DNA of 64,000 bases from Lujinxingia sediminis (GCF_004005565.1 NZ_SADD01000003.1:248001-312000), one strand, 5' to 3'; shown: positions 19,806 through 29,101, counted from the stretch's first letter. Numbers and translations: made by a program. Notes: generated from the letters alone by a model not told the origin.

Positions 19806-20546
19806 ATGCGCTTTCACGCCTTTCGCGACTTCGAAGACGGCACCATCATCGATGGGCTGGGCTTCGACATCGTCGTGCATCGCCGCTCGGTGGGCACGAT
19901 CAACCTCCCCTCCGGCCAGCTCATCGCCTGCGACCCGCTGCACGCCCTGGATACCGAGCCCTTCGCGCTGAACCTGGAGCCGGGGCAGTATCCGGTGCAC
20001 CTTCTGGTGGCGGAGCTGCGCGACGAGCGCCGCAACGCCTACGCCGTGGTGCGCGTCGGCGAGGGCCCGGTGCGACGCTGGGAGCCAGCCGAGATGAGCC
20101 TGCCGGCGGCCAACTCCGACCAACCCGACGCCCCCCGCCCCTCCCTGCTCGATACCCTCGATGAAGATCCGGGCTACCCGGTCGACTCCTCGCTGGGCGC
20201 TTTTATGGACGCCACCACCGCCGGCGCGCTGATCGACTACCACCAGATCGTGATGCCCGAAGACAACGACTTTGAGCGTCTCCTGCTCGCACGCCTGCGC
20301 AAGCGCCGCCGCTCCGGCGCAGGCTACGGCACCCTGGACCTGCGCCGCGATCTCAAGCTCCCGATGCCCGAAGGCCTCAACCTCATCGCCTTCGATGCCG
20401 GCTTTGGCCCCGGTCACTACCCCACCTACGTGGGCCTGGGCGATGAGGGGCAGGTCATCAGCGTCGTGACCGACTTTCAAGTCCTCGACCTGCGCTTCCC
20501 CTCCTTTCCGCTGCCCGCGGCAACCTCCCTCGACGAGTTCGAGTAG
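19806..20546 (+). CDS. DUF4241 domain protein
   Basis: 246 aa from the ATG at 19806 (MRFHAFRDFEDG). The pattern GTINLPSGQLIACDPL, QYPVHLLVAELRDERRNAYAVVRV, SLGAFMDATTAGALIDY and FDAGFGPGHYPTYVGLG matches DUF4241. The GxYP / GHYP motifs are the family's most conserved part. DUF4241 has no proven activity; it is seen in immunity or stress contexts in other genomes, but nothing next to it here indicates one. No strong Shine-Dalgarno. Confidence 0.8.
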   Translation: MRFHAFRDFEDGTIIDGLGFDIVVHRRSVGTINLPSGQLIACDPLHALDTEPFALNLEPGQYPVHLLVAELRDERRNAYAVVRVGEGPVRRWEPAEMSLPAANSDQPDAPRPSLLDTLDEDPGYPVDSSLGAFMDATTAGALIDYHQIVMPEDNDFERLLLARLRKRRRSGAGYGTLDLRRDLKLPMPEGLNLIAFDAGFGPGHYPTYVGLGDEGQVISVVTDFQVLDLRFPSFPLPAATSLDEFE

Positions 20547-20703
20547 GCGCACGGAAACCCACCCTTTAAGCGGACTCCACCAGGGCGCTTACGCCCCTTT
20601 TGGGGTGCTTGCCCTGCTTGCCCCCCTCGGCAAGCCCACATAGGATGACTGCCATGAATGGCACGGCGCTGGACGCTCGGCTCGCGCGGGCGCAATCAAG
20701 GGG

Positions 20704-23700
20704 TTGAATTTGGGACACCAGGACAAGGTGATCGACCGGCTGGTCGACGATGGCAAGGTTGAGTCCGAGCTCCGAGACACCCTGCGTGCGACATTTAAAA
20801 CGCACGCTTCGAGCGCCCTTCTAACGCGCGCCGCCCTCGATGAAGACGACCTTCTCGAAGCCCTCTCGCTCGCCTTCGATCTCCCCCCGGCCGGCTATGC
20901 CGACGGGCTCTTCATCGAACGCGAGCTCTTGAGCACGCTCGGCCCCGAGGCCATTCGCCACTACCAGGTCCTTCCGGTGCGCCGACGCGCTGGCGAGCGC
21001 GTCGATGTCCTGGTGGTCGAGCCCCTCAACGCCATGGCCCGCCAGATCCTCGAAGAAGCCCTGGGCCTGCCACTGCGTCAGTACATCTGGCCGCAGCTGC
21101 GTTACCTTCAGGCCCGCCACTTCTTTGTGGGCGACGAGCTCCCCGACTTTGCCACCGCCTATCTGCGCGAGCATCCGGTGACCATGGGTTACGCCACCGC
21201 CGGCGAGCAGCCCGAGCTTTACGAACGCCTCAAAAGCTCCGCCAGCCTCCAGGTCAACACCTGGGAGGAGACCGAGCGCCGGGCCTTCTTTGAACACTGC
21301 TTCGACCGCGACACCCTCCTCAAAGCCCTCCTGGGGCTGGCCGCCGGACGCCTCACTCGCCGCCTCATCGTGGTCCTCGGCAAGAGCGGGGTGCAGCCCT
21401 ATTTTCAGGAAGACTGGACGGCGCTCGACCAGAACTTCGAGCGGGTCGACGCGCTGCGAGAACGCAAAGCCACCACCACCCTCGACCTTGCTCGCCAGGA
21501 CCGCGAGGCGCTCATCATCGGCAATGCCGCCGAGCTGGGCCTTGCCCCCCTCTTTGAAGCACTGGAGGTCGAGGCGCCCCCTCTTCTGGCGATGATCCCG
21601 GTGCGCATCGGCGGGCGCGCCGCCATGGCGCTCCTCGGCGCTCCGACCGACCCCCGCGCCGCCGTCCGCCTCGATGAAGTCTCAGAGACCTTCGCGCTCG
21701 ATGAGCTCGTCGACGCCGCCGCGCTCGTCGGTCGCCAGCTCGAAGAGCTGATCCGCCGCGCCAAAGCCGGCACGCTCCCGCCTCCGGCCGAGCGTATCCC
21801 CCCGCTGCCCGTACCCCGCCACCAGCTCGGCCTGGGCTTTGAAGACTCTCTGATCGAGACGACCATCGCCAGCCGCCAGCGCGGCCGCCACCGCTGGGAA
21901 ATCATCGACATCAGCCACGCCTCCGAGGAACCCTCCGAAGCGGCGGAGTTTCCCGACATCCGCAGCCAGGTCCCCGAACCCGAAATCATCGGCGCCATCT
22001 CCGAGGCCTTTGGCATCAGCGAAGCCTCCGAGCCCCGCGCCGACATCACACCTTCAGAACCCTCCCAACCCGCCGACGCGAGCGAGTCCTCCGAGGTATC
22101 TGAATTATCTAAAACCTCTGACGCTTCCGACGTGTCCGAAGTCTCCGAGGTGTCTGACGCTTCCGACGTGTCCGAAGTCTCCGAGGTGTCTGACGCTTCC
22201 GACGTATCTGACGCTTCCGACGTGTCCGAAGTCTCCGAGGTATCTGACGCATCCGATGCGCCGGAGCTCTCCGATCCGGCCGACACGCCGATGCTCGACA
22301 TCGCGGCCGCGCTCTCCGATTCCTACGAGGCGCCCCTCACCGACGAGCTGGTCGAGCTGCCCCTCTTCCCCGATCCCTCCGAGGTATCAGAAGCCCCGAA
22401 CGATCCGCTTGAGATCACCGCGGACTTCTCGCCGGCGGCCTTCTCTGGCGAGTTGAGCTCCGAGGCCGGCGAGGCTCCTCGCCACTTTGGGGGGGTGTCC
22501 TCTGCCGCCGACGAGGACGACGAGGGTTCCATGGGGGCCTCACACACCGAGATCTACTCCCCATCGTCGATCGCCCTTGAGAGCGCCGACGACACCCCGG
22601 CCCCCGCCTCCGCAGTAGGCGCGACCTCCTTTGGTATGCCCGCCCTCTTCGCCGACGACACCCCGGCCCCCGCCTCCGCAGTAGGCGCGACCTCCTTTGG
22701 TATGCCCGCCCTCTCCGCCGACGAGTTCTCCTCCCAGGCCAGCGACCCCGCTCTGAGCTCGGCCAGATCGTCGAGCATCTCCGAGGTCATGGTCGCCGAC
22801 GCCGACGAGCGCCAGGCTCGTCACGAAGGCAAAGGCGAAGGCGTCGACGACGTCGATAAAGGCTGGAGCGACATCCTCAACGTCGTCTCCGAAAGCGCTG
22901 TCGCCCCGATGCTCGCCGAGAAGGAACGCAAGGCCAGCGAGCCTCAAGCCGCCCTGCTGACTCCTGTCGACGAGGAGCCTGCCAACGCGGAGCCCGCCGA
23001 CAAGAAGTCCCTCGACGGGAAGCTCGCCGATGCCCCGGCCCCCTTCGACGAGGCCGGGGAGCGCGACGCCATCCAGCCCGCGCCGCTGGCCACCACCGCC
23101 GAGTTGCACCCCATCAAAGGCGCTCCGATCGAGGCGCCGGCGTCCGACTCCGAGAACAGCCACACCGGCCGGGGCATCCGCAGCGCGACCCTCGGGCTCA
23201 ACATTCCCACCGACGCCTCCGGCGTCCCGCGCGCCCAGATCTTCCGCCGACCGCGTCGCCGCGATCGCCAGGACGACGCCCCGCACGCCCCCCCTCACGA
23301 GGAGCCCGAATTCACCGAGCTCGGCGCCTCCGCCACCGGCCATACCTTTATGGGCGTCGGCGAGGTGCGTTATGTGCAGGTGAGCGCCAACGCGATCAGT
23401 GAGATCAGCGAGCCGGTGCGTGAGGAACCCTCCGAGCCCCGCGCCGATCGCTGGCTCGACGAGCTTGAGCAGGGCCCCCGCTCCGAGAGCAACGCCGAGA
23501 CCGGCGGCTCATCCTCCCGCGCCACCATGCAGATCAATCCGACGCGCCGCACCCGCGGCTTTGGCGAGTTGATGGAGCATATGGAGAGCGACGCGCCGTC
23601 CACCCCCCGCTCCGTCCCGTTCGAGGCGCTTGAAGAGATCCTGGACTCCGGCCCGGTCGCCGTCGATTTAAGCGAAAGCCTGGAGATGCTCGACGCCCGC

Positions 23701-24522
23701 GACCACGATCTGGCCTTCGCCGCCGCCGAGCACGTCGCCACCGCCGGCGCCGACACGGGCGTCATCGCCAGCCTCGAAGGGCTCTTCCCCGGGCGCATTT
23801 TCATCGACCGCTACCAGTACACGGCCCGAACGCTGCCGCCGGTGCGCGAGCACGGCCCGGTGCTCGACGCCCTGGTGCGCATGGGCCGACCCTCGCTCAA
23901 CGTGGTGCGCCGCTTCATCGATAACCCCAGCCTGGAGCTGCGCTTCTACGCCACCTTCCTGCTCACCGAGCTGCCGGCGGAGGGCCTCCTTCACGAGCTG
24001 CTCGGACGCCTCTTTGACCGCGATCAGCAGACCCGCCAGCTCGCCCGATCCATCCTGAAGGGCTACCGCGACCACGGCGATTTCGAAGCCCTGGTGCTGG
24101 CCCCTCTTCGCCACGAGCTCTCCCAGAAGAACGAAGAGTTCCGCGTGGAGCAGGCCGCCGAGAACATCCGACAGCTGCGCGATCTCAAGGCCATCCCCGG
24201 GCTTGTCGACGCCCTTGCCGAGCACGGCGGCCGGGTGCAGCTGACCATCCACCGCGCCCTGCGCGAGATCACCCTGCAGCCCCTGGGTCCCTCCCCCTCG
24301 GAGTGGCGCCGCTGGTGGTTTGACGCCCACGAGACCCCCCGCTGGCGCTGGCTGGTCGACGCCATGAACAGCCCCGACGACGAGCTCCGCCTGCTGGCCT
24401 TCGACGAGATCGAGCAGCTCCCCGGCCTCGAACTCAACTACCACCCCGATCAGCCCCCCAAGCTGCGCATCCGCGCCCAGAGCGAACTCGCCGAATGGTT
24501 TGTACGCGGCGGCCGCAGCTGA
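20704..24522 (+). CDS. Large protein: GspE-N-like head, acidic Ser-rich repeat linker, HEAT tail
   Basis: 1272 aa, whole protein not recognised. Residues ~5-150 resemble the N-terminal domain of type II secretion/type IV pilus ATPases (LVDDGKVESELRDTL, LLEALSLAFDLPPAGY, QVLPVRRRAGERVDVLVVEPLN). Residues ~400-900 are a low-complexity acidic linker with 12-aa SEVSDASDV units and a 22-aa exact duplication. Residues ~1030-1180 are HEAT-like (RRFIDNPSLELRFYATFLLTELP, LGRLFDRDQQTRQLARSILKGY). No Walker motifs, signal peptide or membrane helices. TTG at 20704; TTG at 20710 has the better-spaced AAGGGG. A scaffold or regulator of a secretion or motility machine is possible, but no such genes are nearby. 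Confidence 0.8.
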   Translation: MNLGHQDKVIDRLVDDGKVESELRDTLRATFKTHASSALLTRAALDEDDLLEALSLAFDLPPAGYADGLFIERELLSTLGPEAIRHYQVLPVRRRAGERVDVLVVEPLNAMARQILEEALGLPLRQYIWPQLRYLQARHFFVGDELPDFATAYLREHPVTMGYATAGEQPELYERLKSSASLQVNTWEETERRAFFEHCFDRDTLLKALLGLAAGRLTRRLIVVLGKSGVQPYFQEDWTALDQNFERVDALRERKATTTLDLARQDREALIIGNAAELGLAPLFEALEVEAPPLLAMIPVRIGGRAAMALLGAPTDPRAAVRLDEVSETFALDELVDAAALVGRQLEELIRRAKAGTLPPPAERIPPLPVPRHQLGLGFEDSLIETTIASRQRGRHRWEIIDISHASEEPSEAAEFPDIRSQVPEPEIIGAISEAFGISEASEPRADITPSEPSQPADASESSEVSELSKTSDASDVSEVSEVSDASDVSEVSEVSDASDVSDASDVSEVSEVSDASDAPELSDPADTPMLDIAAALSDSYEAPLTDELVELPLFPDPSEVSEAPNDPLEITADFSPAAFSGELSSEAGEAPRHFGGVSSAADEDDEGSMGASHTEIYSPSSIALESADDTPAPASAVGATSFGMPALFADDTPAPASAVGATSFGMPALSADEFSSQASDPALSSARSSSISEVMVADADERQARHEGKGEGVDDVDKGWSDILNVVSESAVAPMLAEKERKASEPQAALLTPVDEEPANAEPADKKSLDGKLADAPAPFDEAGERDAIQPAPLATTAELHPIKGAPIEAPASDSENSHTGRGIRSATLGLNIPTDASGVPRAQIFRRPRRRDRQDDAPHAPPHEEPEFTELGASATGHTFMGVGEVRYVQVSANAISEISEPVREEPSEPRADRWLDELEQGPRSESNAETGGSSSRATMQINPTRRTRGFGELMEHMESDAPSTPRSVPFEALEEILDSGPVAVDLSESLEMLDARDHDLAFAAAEHVATAGADTGVIASLEGLFPGRIFIDRYQYTARTLPPVREHGPVLDALVRMGRPSLNVVRRFIDNPSLELRFYATFLLTELPAEGLLHELLGRLFDRDQQTRQLARSILKGYRDHGDFEALVLAPLRHELSQKNEEFRVEQAAENIRQLRDLKAIPGLVDALAEHGGRVQLTIHRALREITLQPLGPSPSEWRRWWFDAHETPRWRWLVDAMNSPDDELRLLAFDEIEQLPGLELNYHPDQPPKLRIRAQSELAEWFVRGGRS
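22120..22260 (+). repeat. 36-nt in-frame repeat (DASDVSEVSEVS)
   Basis: Three 36-nt copies begin at 22120, 22156 and 22210, with an 18-nt half unit between the second and third. They encode the acidic Ser/Glu/Asp linker of the 1272-aa protein. The near-identical DNA suggests recent slippage. Confidence 0.85.
22585..22716 (+). repeat. 66-nt exact tandem duplication
   Basis: Two adjacent 66-nt copies (22585-22650 and 22651-22716) differ at one base (TTC versus TCC) and encode a 22-aa block starting ADDTPAPASAVG in the linker of the 1272-aa protein. Confidence 0.9.
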
Positions 24523-24600
24523 TGCTCTTAAGCGGGGCGTTTCTCTCCCCTCCCAACCTGACGTGACGAACCCCGACTCAAGCCCCTCAGAGGGGGTTCG

Positions 24601-24789
24601 TCGACGTGACGAACCCCGACTCAAGCCCTTAAGACCCCCTTCGTCGACGCTACGAATACCCCCTTATGGGTAGTTTTGACCCTTCGTCGACGTGACGAAC
24701 CCCGACTCAAGCCCTTAAGACCCCCTTCGTCGACGCTACGAATACCCCCTTATGGGTAGTTTTGGCCCTTCGTCGACGTGACGAAGGCC
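24601..24789. repeat. Intergenic array, 86-nt unit made of two 43-nt halves
   Basis: Copies start at 24601, 24687 and (partial) 24773. Each 86-nt unit splits into two related 43-nt halves beginning TCGTCGACG. The half-unit heads contain an inverted repeat TTCGTC..GACGAA (or TTCGT..ACGAA), so the array is a row of small hairpins. A divergent copy of the head lies at 24560-24588. The region is downstream of the 1272-aa gene. No coding potential. Confidence 0.85.
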
Positions 24790-24881
24790 GAATGAAGGGC
24801 TTCAAGGGGTGTTCGTTTCATCGAAGGACCTCCCCGGCCCCTTTCAACCGGACATGCTGAGCCCAAACCCCGGAACGAAAA

Positions 24882-24916
24882 AAACCGCGCGGCCTGAGCC
24901 GCGCGGTTTCTTTTTT
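24882..24916. terminator. Bidirectional intrinsic terminator
   Basis: A 12-bp stem AAACCGCGCGGC/GCCGCGCGGTTT with loop CTGA is followed by CTTTTTT on the plus strand and by a T-tract on the minus strand. It can end both the plus-strand 1272-aa gene and the convergent minus-strand gene that stops at 24956. Confidence 0.9.
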
Positions 24917-24955
24917 GAGCGTTTAAGCGTTTAGCGCGTCGAATCACGCCGCGAT

Positions 24956-25762
24956 TTAACTCGCCGGCACCTCATCGCGCACCTCATCGCGCACCTCATC
25001 GCGCACCTCTTCACCGAGGCCTGTGCCGGGCGCGTGGGGCTCGTCGGGGTCGATGGTGATGGTGACGCCGGCAGACTTCCGCTGGGGGCGGTAGATGGTG
25101 TAGAGGGGCGCCAGGAGCTGGTTGAGATCGTCCTCCAGGCCGACCAGGCGCAGGGAGGCCTCCAGCAAATGGCGCGCCGAGCCGTAGGCTCGGCGGACCT
25201 CGGTGCGGGCGGCCTGCAGCTCACTCATGGTAGTGGTGGACTCGGCCTGCTCGGCGTCGGCGATCGCCCGGCAGGTCAGGAGTGTGCCCAGCGCCTGGCG
25301 CGCGGCGTCGACGCGCGGATCGTGCACGAACTCCCGGGTGCAGAACTCCACAACGCGACGCAGGCGCGCGCTGGCCGCGTCGAGCCCCAGGCCCACAAAA
25401 CGCCCCGGGGTCACCCCGCCAAAGGCGCTCTCCATGGCCTCGGTGAACTCGACCAGCCGCGGCGAAGCGCTGCTTTTGAGGCTGTAGTAGCGGGCCTGGC
25501 ACATATCAAAAAGGCTCATGTAGCTGGCCTCGGCGATCACCTCGGCGCGGTTGAGCTCCGCGGCGGCCCGGGCGGCCTGCCCGCCCTCCTCCAGCGCCTC
25601 ATCCACCCGCTCGATGAAGCTCACATGCGCCTCCTCGATAAGATCCAGGCAGAGCTCCTTGCTGGCCTGGGCCACCGGATGGTTGAAGTTCAGGGGGGCG
25701 ATGGCATCGCGGGCACGAACAAGCCTGGCGAGCATGACCTGATCGAATTTGGTCTCCTGCAT
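24956..25762 (-). CDS. Hypothetical helical protein with EVRD repeat tail
   Basis: 268 aa from the ATG at 25762, preceded by GGAG about 9 nt upstream; the open frame extends further but without coding character. The sequence is Ala/Glu/Arg-rich and predicted mostly helical (AARAAAELNRAEVIAEASYMSLFDMCQARYYSL, AARTEVRRAYGSARHLLEASLRLVGLEDDL). No signal peptide, membrane helix or known motif. The C-terminus ends in EEVRDEVRDEVRDEVPAS, encoded by three exact 12-nt repeats at 24968-25003. Function unknown. Confidence 0.75.
   Translation of the reverse strand: MQETKFDQVMLARLVRARDAIAPLNFNHPVAQASKELCLDLIEEAHVSFIERVDEALEEGGQAARAAAELNRAEVIAEASYMSLFDMCQARYYSLKSSASPRLVEFTEAMESAFGGVTPGRFVGLGLDAASARLRRVVEFCTREFVHDPRVDAARQALGTLLTCRAIADAEQAESTTTMSELQAARTEVRRAYGSARHLLEASLRLVGLEDDLNQLLAPLYTIYRPQRKSAGVTITIDPDEPHAPGTGLGEEVRDEVRDEVRDEVPAS
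24968..25003 (-). repeat. 12-nt tandem repeat at a gene's 3' end
   Basis: Three exact copies of a 12-nt unit (plus-strand CACCTCATCGCG), each encoding a four-residue EVRD step at the C-terminus of the hypothetical protein. Confidence 0.85.
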
Positions 25763-26023
25763 GGTGCAGCTCCGTGTTCGGGTCGGAGCGTCGGGAACAG
25801 ACAACAAGCGACGCGCCGAAAATCGACGTGGAGTCCCCCCTACAGCCATGGACGGCGGGGACGTTCTCAGATGGTGCTTTTTACGAATGCGGCGACTTTA
25901 AAGCGTTGGGCCTTTGGGTTCAAGCCGCGCAAGTGCTATCGGTGAGAAGGCGCCCTGGCCGGGAATAGATCAGGCGCATGGCGAGTAATGTGCCCACTCC
26001 CGTTAACGAGCTGGAAGCCACCG

Positions 26024-26587
26024 ATGAAAAAACTACGAATCAGCAACGCCGCGCTCCTCGCGCTCGTCCTCTCCACGAGCGTGGGCTGCGATCAGGTCAC
26101 CAAAATCGTGGCCCGCGAGCATCTTGAGGGCGTCGGACGCCTCTCCTACCTGGGCGACACTTTTCGCCTGGTGCTCATCGAGAACCACGGCGCCTTTCTG
26201 GGCATGGGCTCCGAGATGCCCGCTGGCCTGCGCACCGCCATCTTTGTGGGCGTGGTCAGCCTGGCGCTCATCGCCTTCCTGGTGTGGATCATGCGCACCC
26301 CGGGCCTCTCAAGATTCTCGGTGGTGGCCGCCGGCCTGGTCATCGGCGGGGGCATCGGTAACGTGATCGACCGCGTGCTCTTTGAGGGCGGCGTCACCGA
26401 TTTTCTCAACCTGGGCATCGGCACCCTGCGCACCGGAATCTTCAACGTGGCCGACGTCTGGATCATGCTGGGCGCAGCCATGATGCTCGTCTCCCGCGAC
26501 ACCTGGGCCCCCGACAAGGCCGAAGGCTCCGAGGAGGATGGCCCTCCCGAGAGCAGAGACGATGCGGAGCGAGCGTTGCAGACCTGA
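26024..26587 (+). CDS. lspA: Lipoprotein signal peptidase (signal peptidase II)
   Basis: 187 aa from the ATG at 26024 with GGAAG 8 nt upstream. LspA is an inner-membrane aspartyl protease that cleaves the signal peptide of diacylated prolipoproteins. Family motifs are present: CDQVTK near the N-terminus, ENHGAFLGMGS (usual NxGAAFG region), and the catalytic aspartates in GNVIDRVLFEGGVTDFL and FNVADVWI. Four hydrophobic segments are visible. The C-terminal ~25 residues form an unusual acidic tail (DKAEGSEEDGPPESRDDAER). It serves the several lipoproteins encoded in this window. Ends before a 13-nt repeat and a strong terminator. Confidence 0.93.
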   Translation: MKKLRISNAALLALVLSTSVGCDQVTKIVAREHLEGVGRLSYLGDTFRLVLIENHGAFLGMGSEMPAGLRTAIFVGVVSLALIAFLVWIMRTPGLSRFSVVAAGLVIGGGIGNVIDRVLFEGGVTDFLNLGIGTLRTGIFNVADVWIMLGAAMMLVSRDTWAPDKAEGSEEDGPPESRDDAERALQT

Positions 26588-26627
26588 GCATGCTGCCGAC
26601 TCGCTACCTTGCTTCCTGATGGAAGAA

Positions 26628-26679
26628 CCTGATCAAAAAACCTGATCAAAAAACCTGATCAAAAAACCTGATCAAAAAA
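26628..26679 (+). repeat. Four tandem 13-nt repeats
   Basis: The unit CCTGATCAAAAAA is repeated four times without change at 26628, 26641, 26654 and 26667, running directly into the lspA terminator. Each copy contains the palindrome TGATCA. Confidence 0.9.
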
Positions 26680-26706
26680 ACGCCCCGGATTCCGGGGCGT
26701 TTTTTT
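26674..26706 (+). terminator. Intrinsic terminator after lspA
   Basis: AAAAAAACGCCCCGGA pairs with TCCGGGGCGTTTTTT over a minimal loop, with a built-in T-tract. It is symmetric enough to work in both directions. Confidence 0.93.
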
Positions 26707-26869
26707 ATGGATCATCATCCCCACTCGCCAGCACGCTCGCACTTCCCCTCGTCCCGATCCGCGACGTGATGGCCACCAACTCACCGCGTAAAAAACATAT
26801 CTTTCGCAGGCACGAAGGCGCTGGCATACTTTCCCTTCCCTCAGACATCTTCCCGCAAGCGAGATTGCC

Positions 26870-28312
26870 ATGACGCAGCCTCCGACCGCCTCGCCAGACC
26901 CCTCGTCCGACGCGTCCCACCATGACGACGCCACCGAGGAGTCCCCCAGACCCTTTGAGGCCACCCCGCAGCCTCCGAGCTCGATGCTTCTGGGCCACGT
27001 CCCGGCTTTTAAGCGCGATATGCTCAAAACGCTCATGGAGAGTCGCGCGCGCTACGGCGATCGGGTGCGTTTTCGGCTGCTGAACAGGGAGGGGTTCTTC
27101 GTTGCGCATCCCGACGACCTCAACCACGTGCTGATTCGCAACAACCGCAATTTTGTAAAAACCACCCGGGGCTACCGCGCGATGCGTCAGCTGCTGGGCA
27201 ACGGGCTTGTGACCAGCGAGGGGGATTTCTGGCTTCGGCAAAGGCGCATCGCCCAGCCCTCCTTTCACCAGAAGCGCATCAACGGCTTTGCCGAGACGAT
27301 GGTCAACGTCGCCGAAAAGAGCGTCCGGGAGTGGGAGGCTCGTCAGGCCGCCGCCCGGGGTGGCCAGGCCCCGGTGGTGGGCTTAAGTGCGGAGATGACC
27401 CGCATCACCCTCGATATTGTCGGCTTCACCCTTCTGAGCACCGAGCTCTCCAGCCACAGCGCGAAGGTCTCCGCCCGGCTTCAGTTTGTGCTCGAAGAGG
27501 TTACCCGGCGCATTCGCGTGCCCTGGTCCTTTCCGCTGAGCGTGCCCACGCCGGCGAATATGCGGGTCAACCGCGCCATCGCCGGACTCGATGAGGTGGT
27601 CGAAGGCATCATCGCCCGGCGACGCAAAGGCCAGGACAACCCCGAAGACTTGCTCACCATGCTCATGGAAGCCCGCGATGAGGAGAGCGGCGAGGGCATG
27701 TCGGATGCGCAGCTTCGGGATGAGGTGATGACGATCTTTCTGGCCGGGTATGAGACGACGGCCACCGCGTTGACGTGGACCTTTTATATGCTCTCGCAGC
27801 ATCCCGAGGCCGAAGCCCGACTCCACGCCGAGCTCGACGAGGTTTTAGAAGGCGGACGACTCCCCACCCTGGCCGACCTTCCTCGCCTGGCATGGACGCG
27901 CATGGTCATTGAAGAGTCGATGCGCCTTTATCCGCCGGTGCCCATGCTGGCGCGCACCTCGGTTGAAGACGACGTGATCGGCGGCTATCAGGTCCCCGCA
28001 GGCACCTTTGTGATCCTCAGTCCCTACGTCACCCACCGCCACCCCGACTTCTGGGAGTCGCCCGAGACCTTTGATCCCGAACGTTTTCGCGACCCGAAAG
28101 CCGAGCGCCCCCGCTTTGCGTATTTCCCCTTTCTGGGCGGACCGCGTCAGTGCATCGGCAAGAGCTTTGCGATGATGGAGGCCCAGCTGGTGCTCGCCAC
28201 GCTGGCCAGCCGCTTCAAACTTCGTTGCGCCAGCGATGCCCCGGTCAAACCCAACGTCACGGTCACGCTGGGCGTCAAAAAGGATATTCCGATGCGCCTT
28301 GTGGCGCGGTGA
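26870..28312 (+). CDS. Cytochrome P450
   Basis: 480 aa, standard length after a ~35-aa Pro/Ser/acidic N-terminal extension. Family signatures: I-helix AGYETTATAL, ExxR in EESMRLYPPVPML, PERF motif FDPERFRD, and the heme loop FPFLGGPRQCIGKSFA containing the proximal Cys. The motif spelling is closer to CYP102/CYP4-type fatty-acid hydroxylases than to typical bacterial class I P450s. No membrane anchor, so it is cytosolic; no ferredoxin or reductase gene is adjacent. A TetR gene faces it across 43 nt, which may or may not be its regulator. Substrate not inferable. Confidence 0.93.
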   Translation: MTQPPTASPDPSSDASHHDDATEESPRPFEATPQPPSSMLLGHVPAFKRDMLKTLMESRARYGDRVRFRLLNREGFFVAHPDDLNHVLIRNNRNFVKTTRGYRAMRQLLGNGLVTSEGDFWLRQRRIAQPSFHQKRINGFAETMVNVAEKSVREWEARQAAARGGQAPVVGLSAEMTRITLDIVGFTLLSTELSSHSAKVSARLQFVLEEVTRRIRVPWSFPLSVPTPANMRVNRAIAGLDEVVEGIIARRRKGQDNPEDLLTMLMEARDEESGEGMSDAQLRDEVMTIFLAGYETTATALTWTFYMLSQHPEAEARLHAELDEVLEGGRLPTLADLPRLAWTRMVIEESMRLYPPVPMLARTSVEDDVIGGYQVPAGTFVILSPYVTHRHPDFWESPETFDPERFRDPKAERPRFAYFPFLGGPRQCIGKSFAMMEAQLVLATLASRFKLRCASDAPVKPNVTVTLGVKKDIPMRLVAR

Positions 28313-28355
28313 TCCGACGCGCTTCACTGACCCCGGGTCGCGCATCAGCCCGTAA

Positions 28356-29045
28356 TTATGCGGGCGATCCGGTGGTGTCATCCACCTCGGAGGCCTCGGC
28401 CAACGCGCGGAGTTGCGGCCGGGTGTGGCTGAGCTCATCAAGGCGTCGCTCCCCATCCTCGCTCAAAAAGGGACGCATCAGCCCCACAGCATGACGGGGG
28501 CTGACGCGCACGCGGCCGTGGGATTGCCGGGCCAGCGCCAGGATCATGTAGGTGCCGTAGAAGAGCCACGCCGTATCAAAGGCGTTGATACGCGGGTCGA
28601 CAATCCCGGCGTCCTGCCAGCGGGTGATATTCTCGGTGAGCAGCCCGACGACGCGCTCCTGATAGGGCAGATAGACCGCACGCACATCGGGCTCATCGAG
28701 CTCCGCGAGCACCAGAAAGATCATTCTGGCGAGGTCCTCCGAGCTCTGCAGAAGGCGAGCATAGAACTCCATGCAGCTGACGATGGCCTCCACCGGATGC
28801 TCGTAGTGTTCGGCCAGCGCGCGCTCCAGCCCCCTGGCGAGCTTGCCGGAGGTATGATCGATGGCATCGATAAAGAGCTCACGCTTGCTGCTGTAGTAGC
28901 GGTAGAGCAGCGCCTCGGTGACCTCGGCCTCCTCCGCGATGCGTTTGGTCGTGGCACCGTGGTAGGTCGAGCGGGCAAAGACGCGAATGGCGCACATCAA
29001 GATCTGTTGCTTGCGCTCGGCAGCGGGAAGTCGACGGGTGGACAC
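28356..29045 (-). CDS. TetR/AcrR family transcriptional regulator
   Basis: 229 aa with GTG start. Residues ~8-55 are the TetR helix-turn-helix domain (ERKQQILMCAIRVFARSTYHGATTKRIAEEAEVTEALLYRYYSSKRELF). The remaining helical domain (FYARLLQSSEDLARMIFLVLAELDEP) would bind an unknown ligand. TetR proteins usually repress themselves and a neighbour. An inverted repeat at 29102-29119 lies 56 nt upstream of the start and is a candidate operator. Its 3' end faces the P450 gene; upstream, divergently oriented, is the metal-efflux cluster. Confidence 0.92.
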   Translation of the reverse strand: MSTRRLPAAERKQQILMCAIRVFARSTYHGATTKRIAEEAEVTEALLYRYYSSKRELFIDAIDHTSGKLARGLERALAEHYEHPVEAIVSCMEFYARLLQSSEDLARMIFLVLAELDEPDVRAVYLPYQERVVGLLTENITRWQDAGIVDPRINAFDTAWLFYGTYMILALARQSHGRVRVSPRHAVGLMRPFLSEDGERRLDELSHTRPQLRALAEASEVDDTTGSPA

Positions 29046-29101
29046 GGTAGGGACGCTCGCGGTGGGGAGGCCAAAGGGTAGAACTCAAGGGTTCACACAG
29101 G

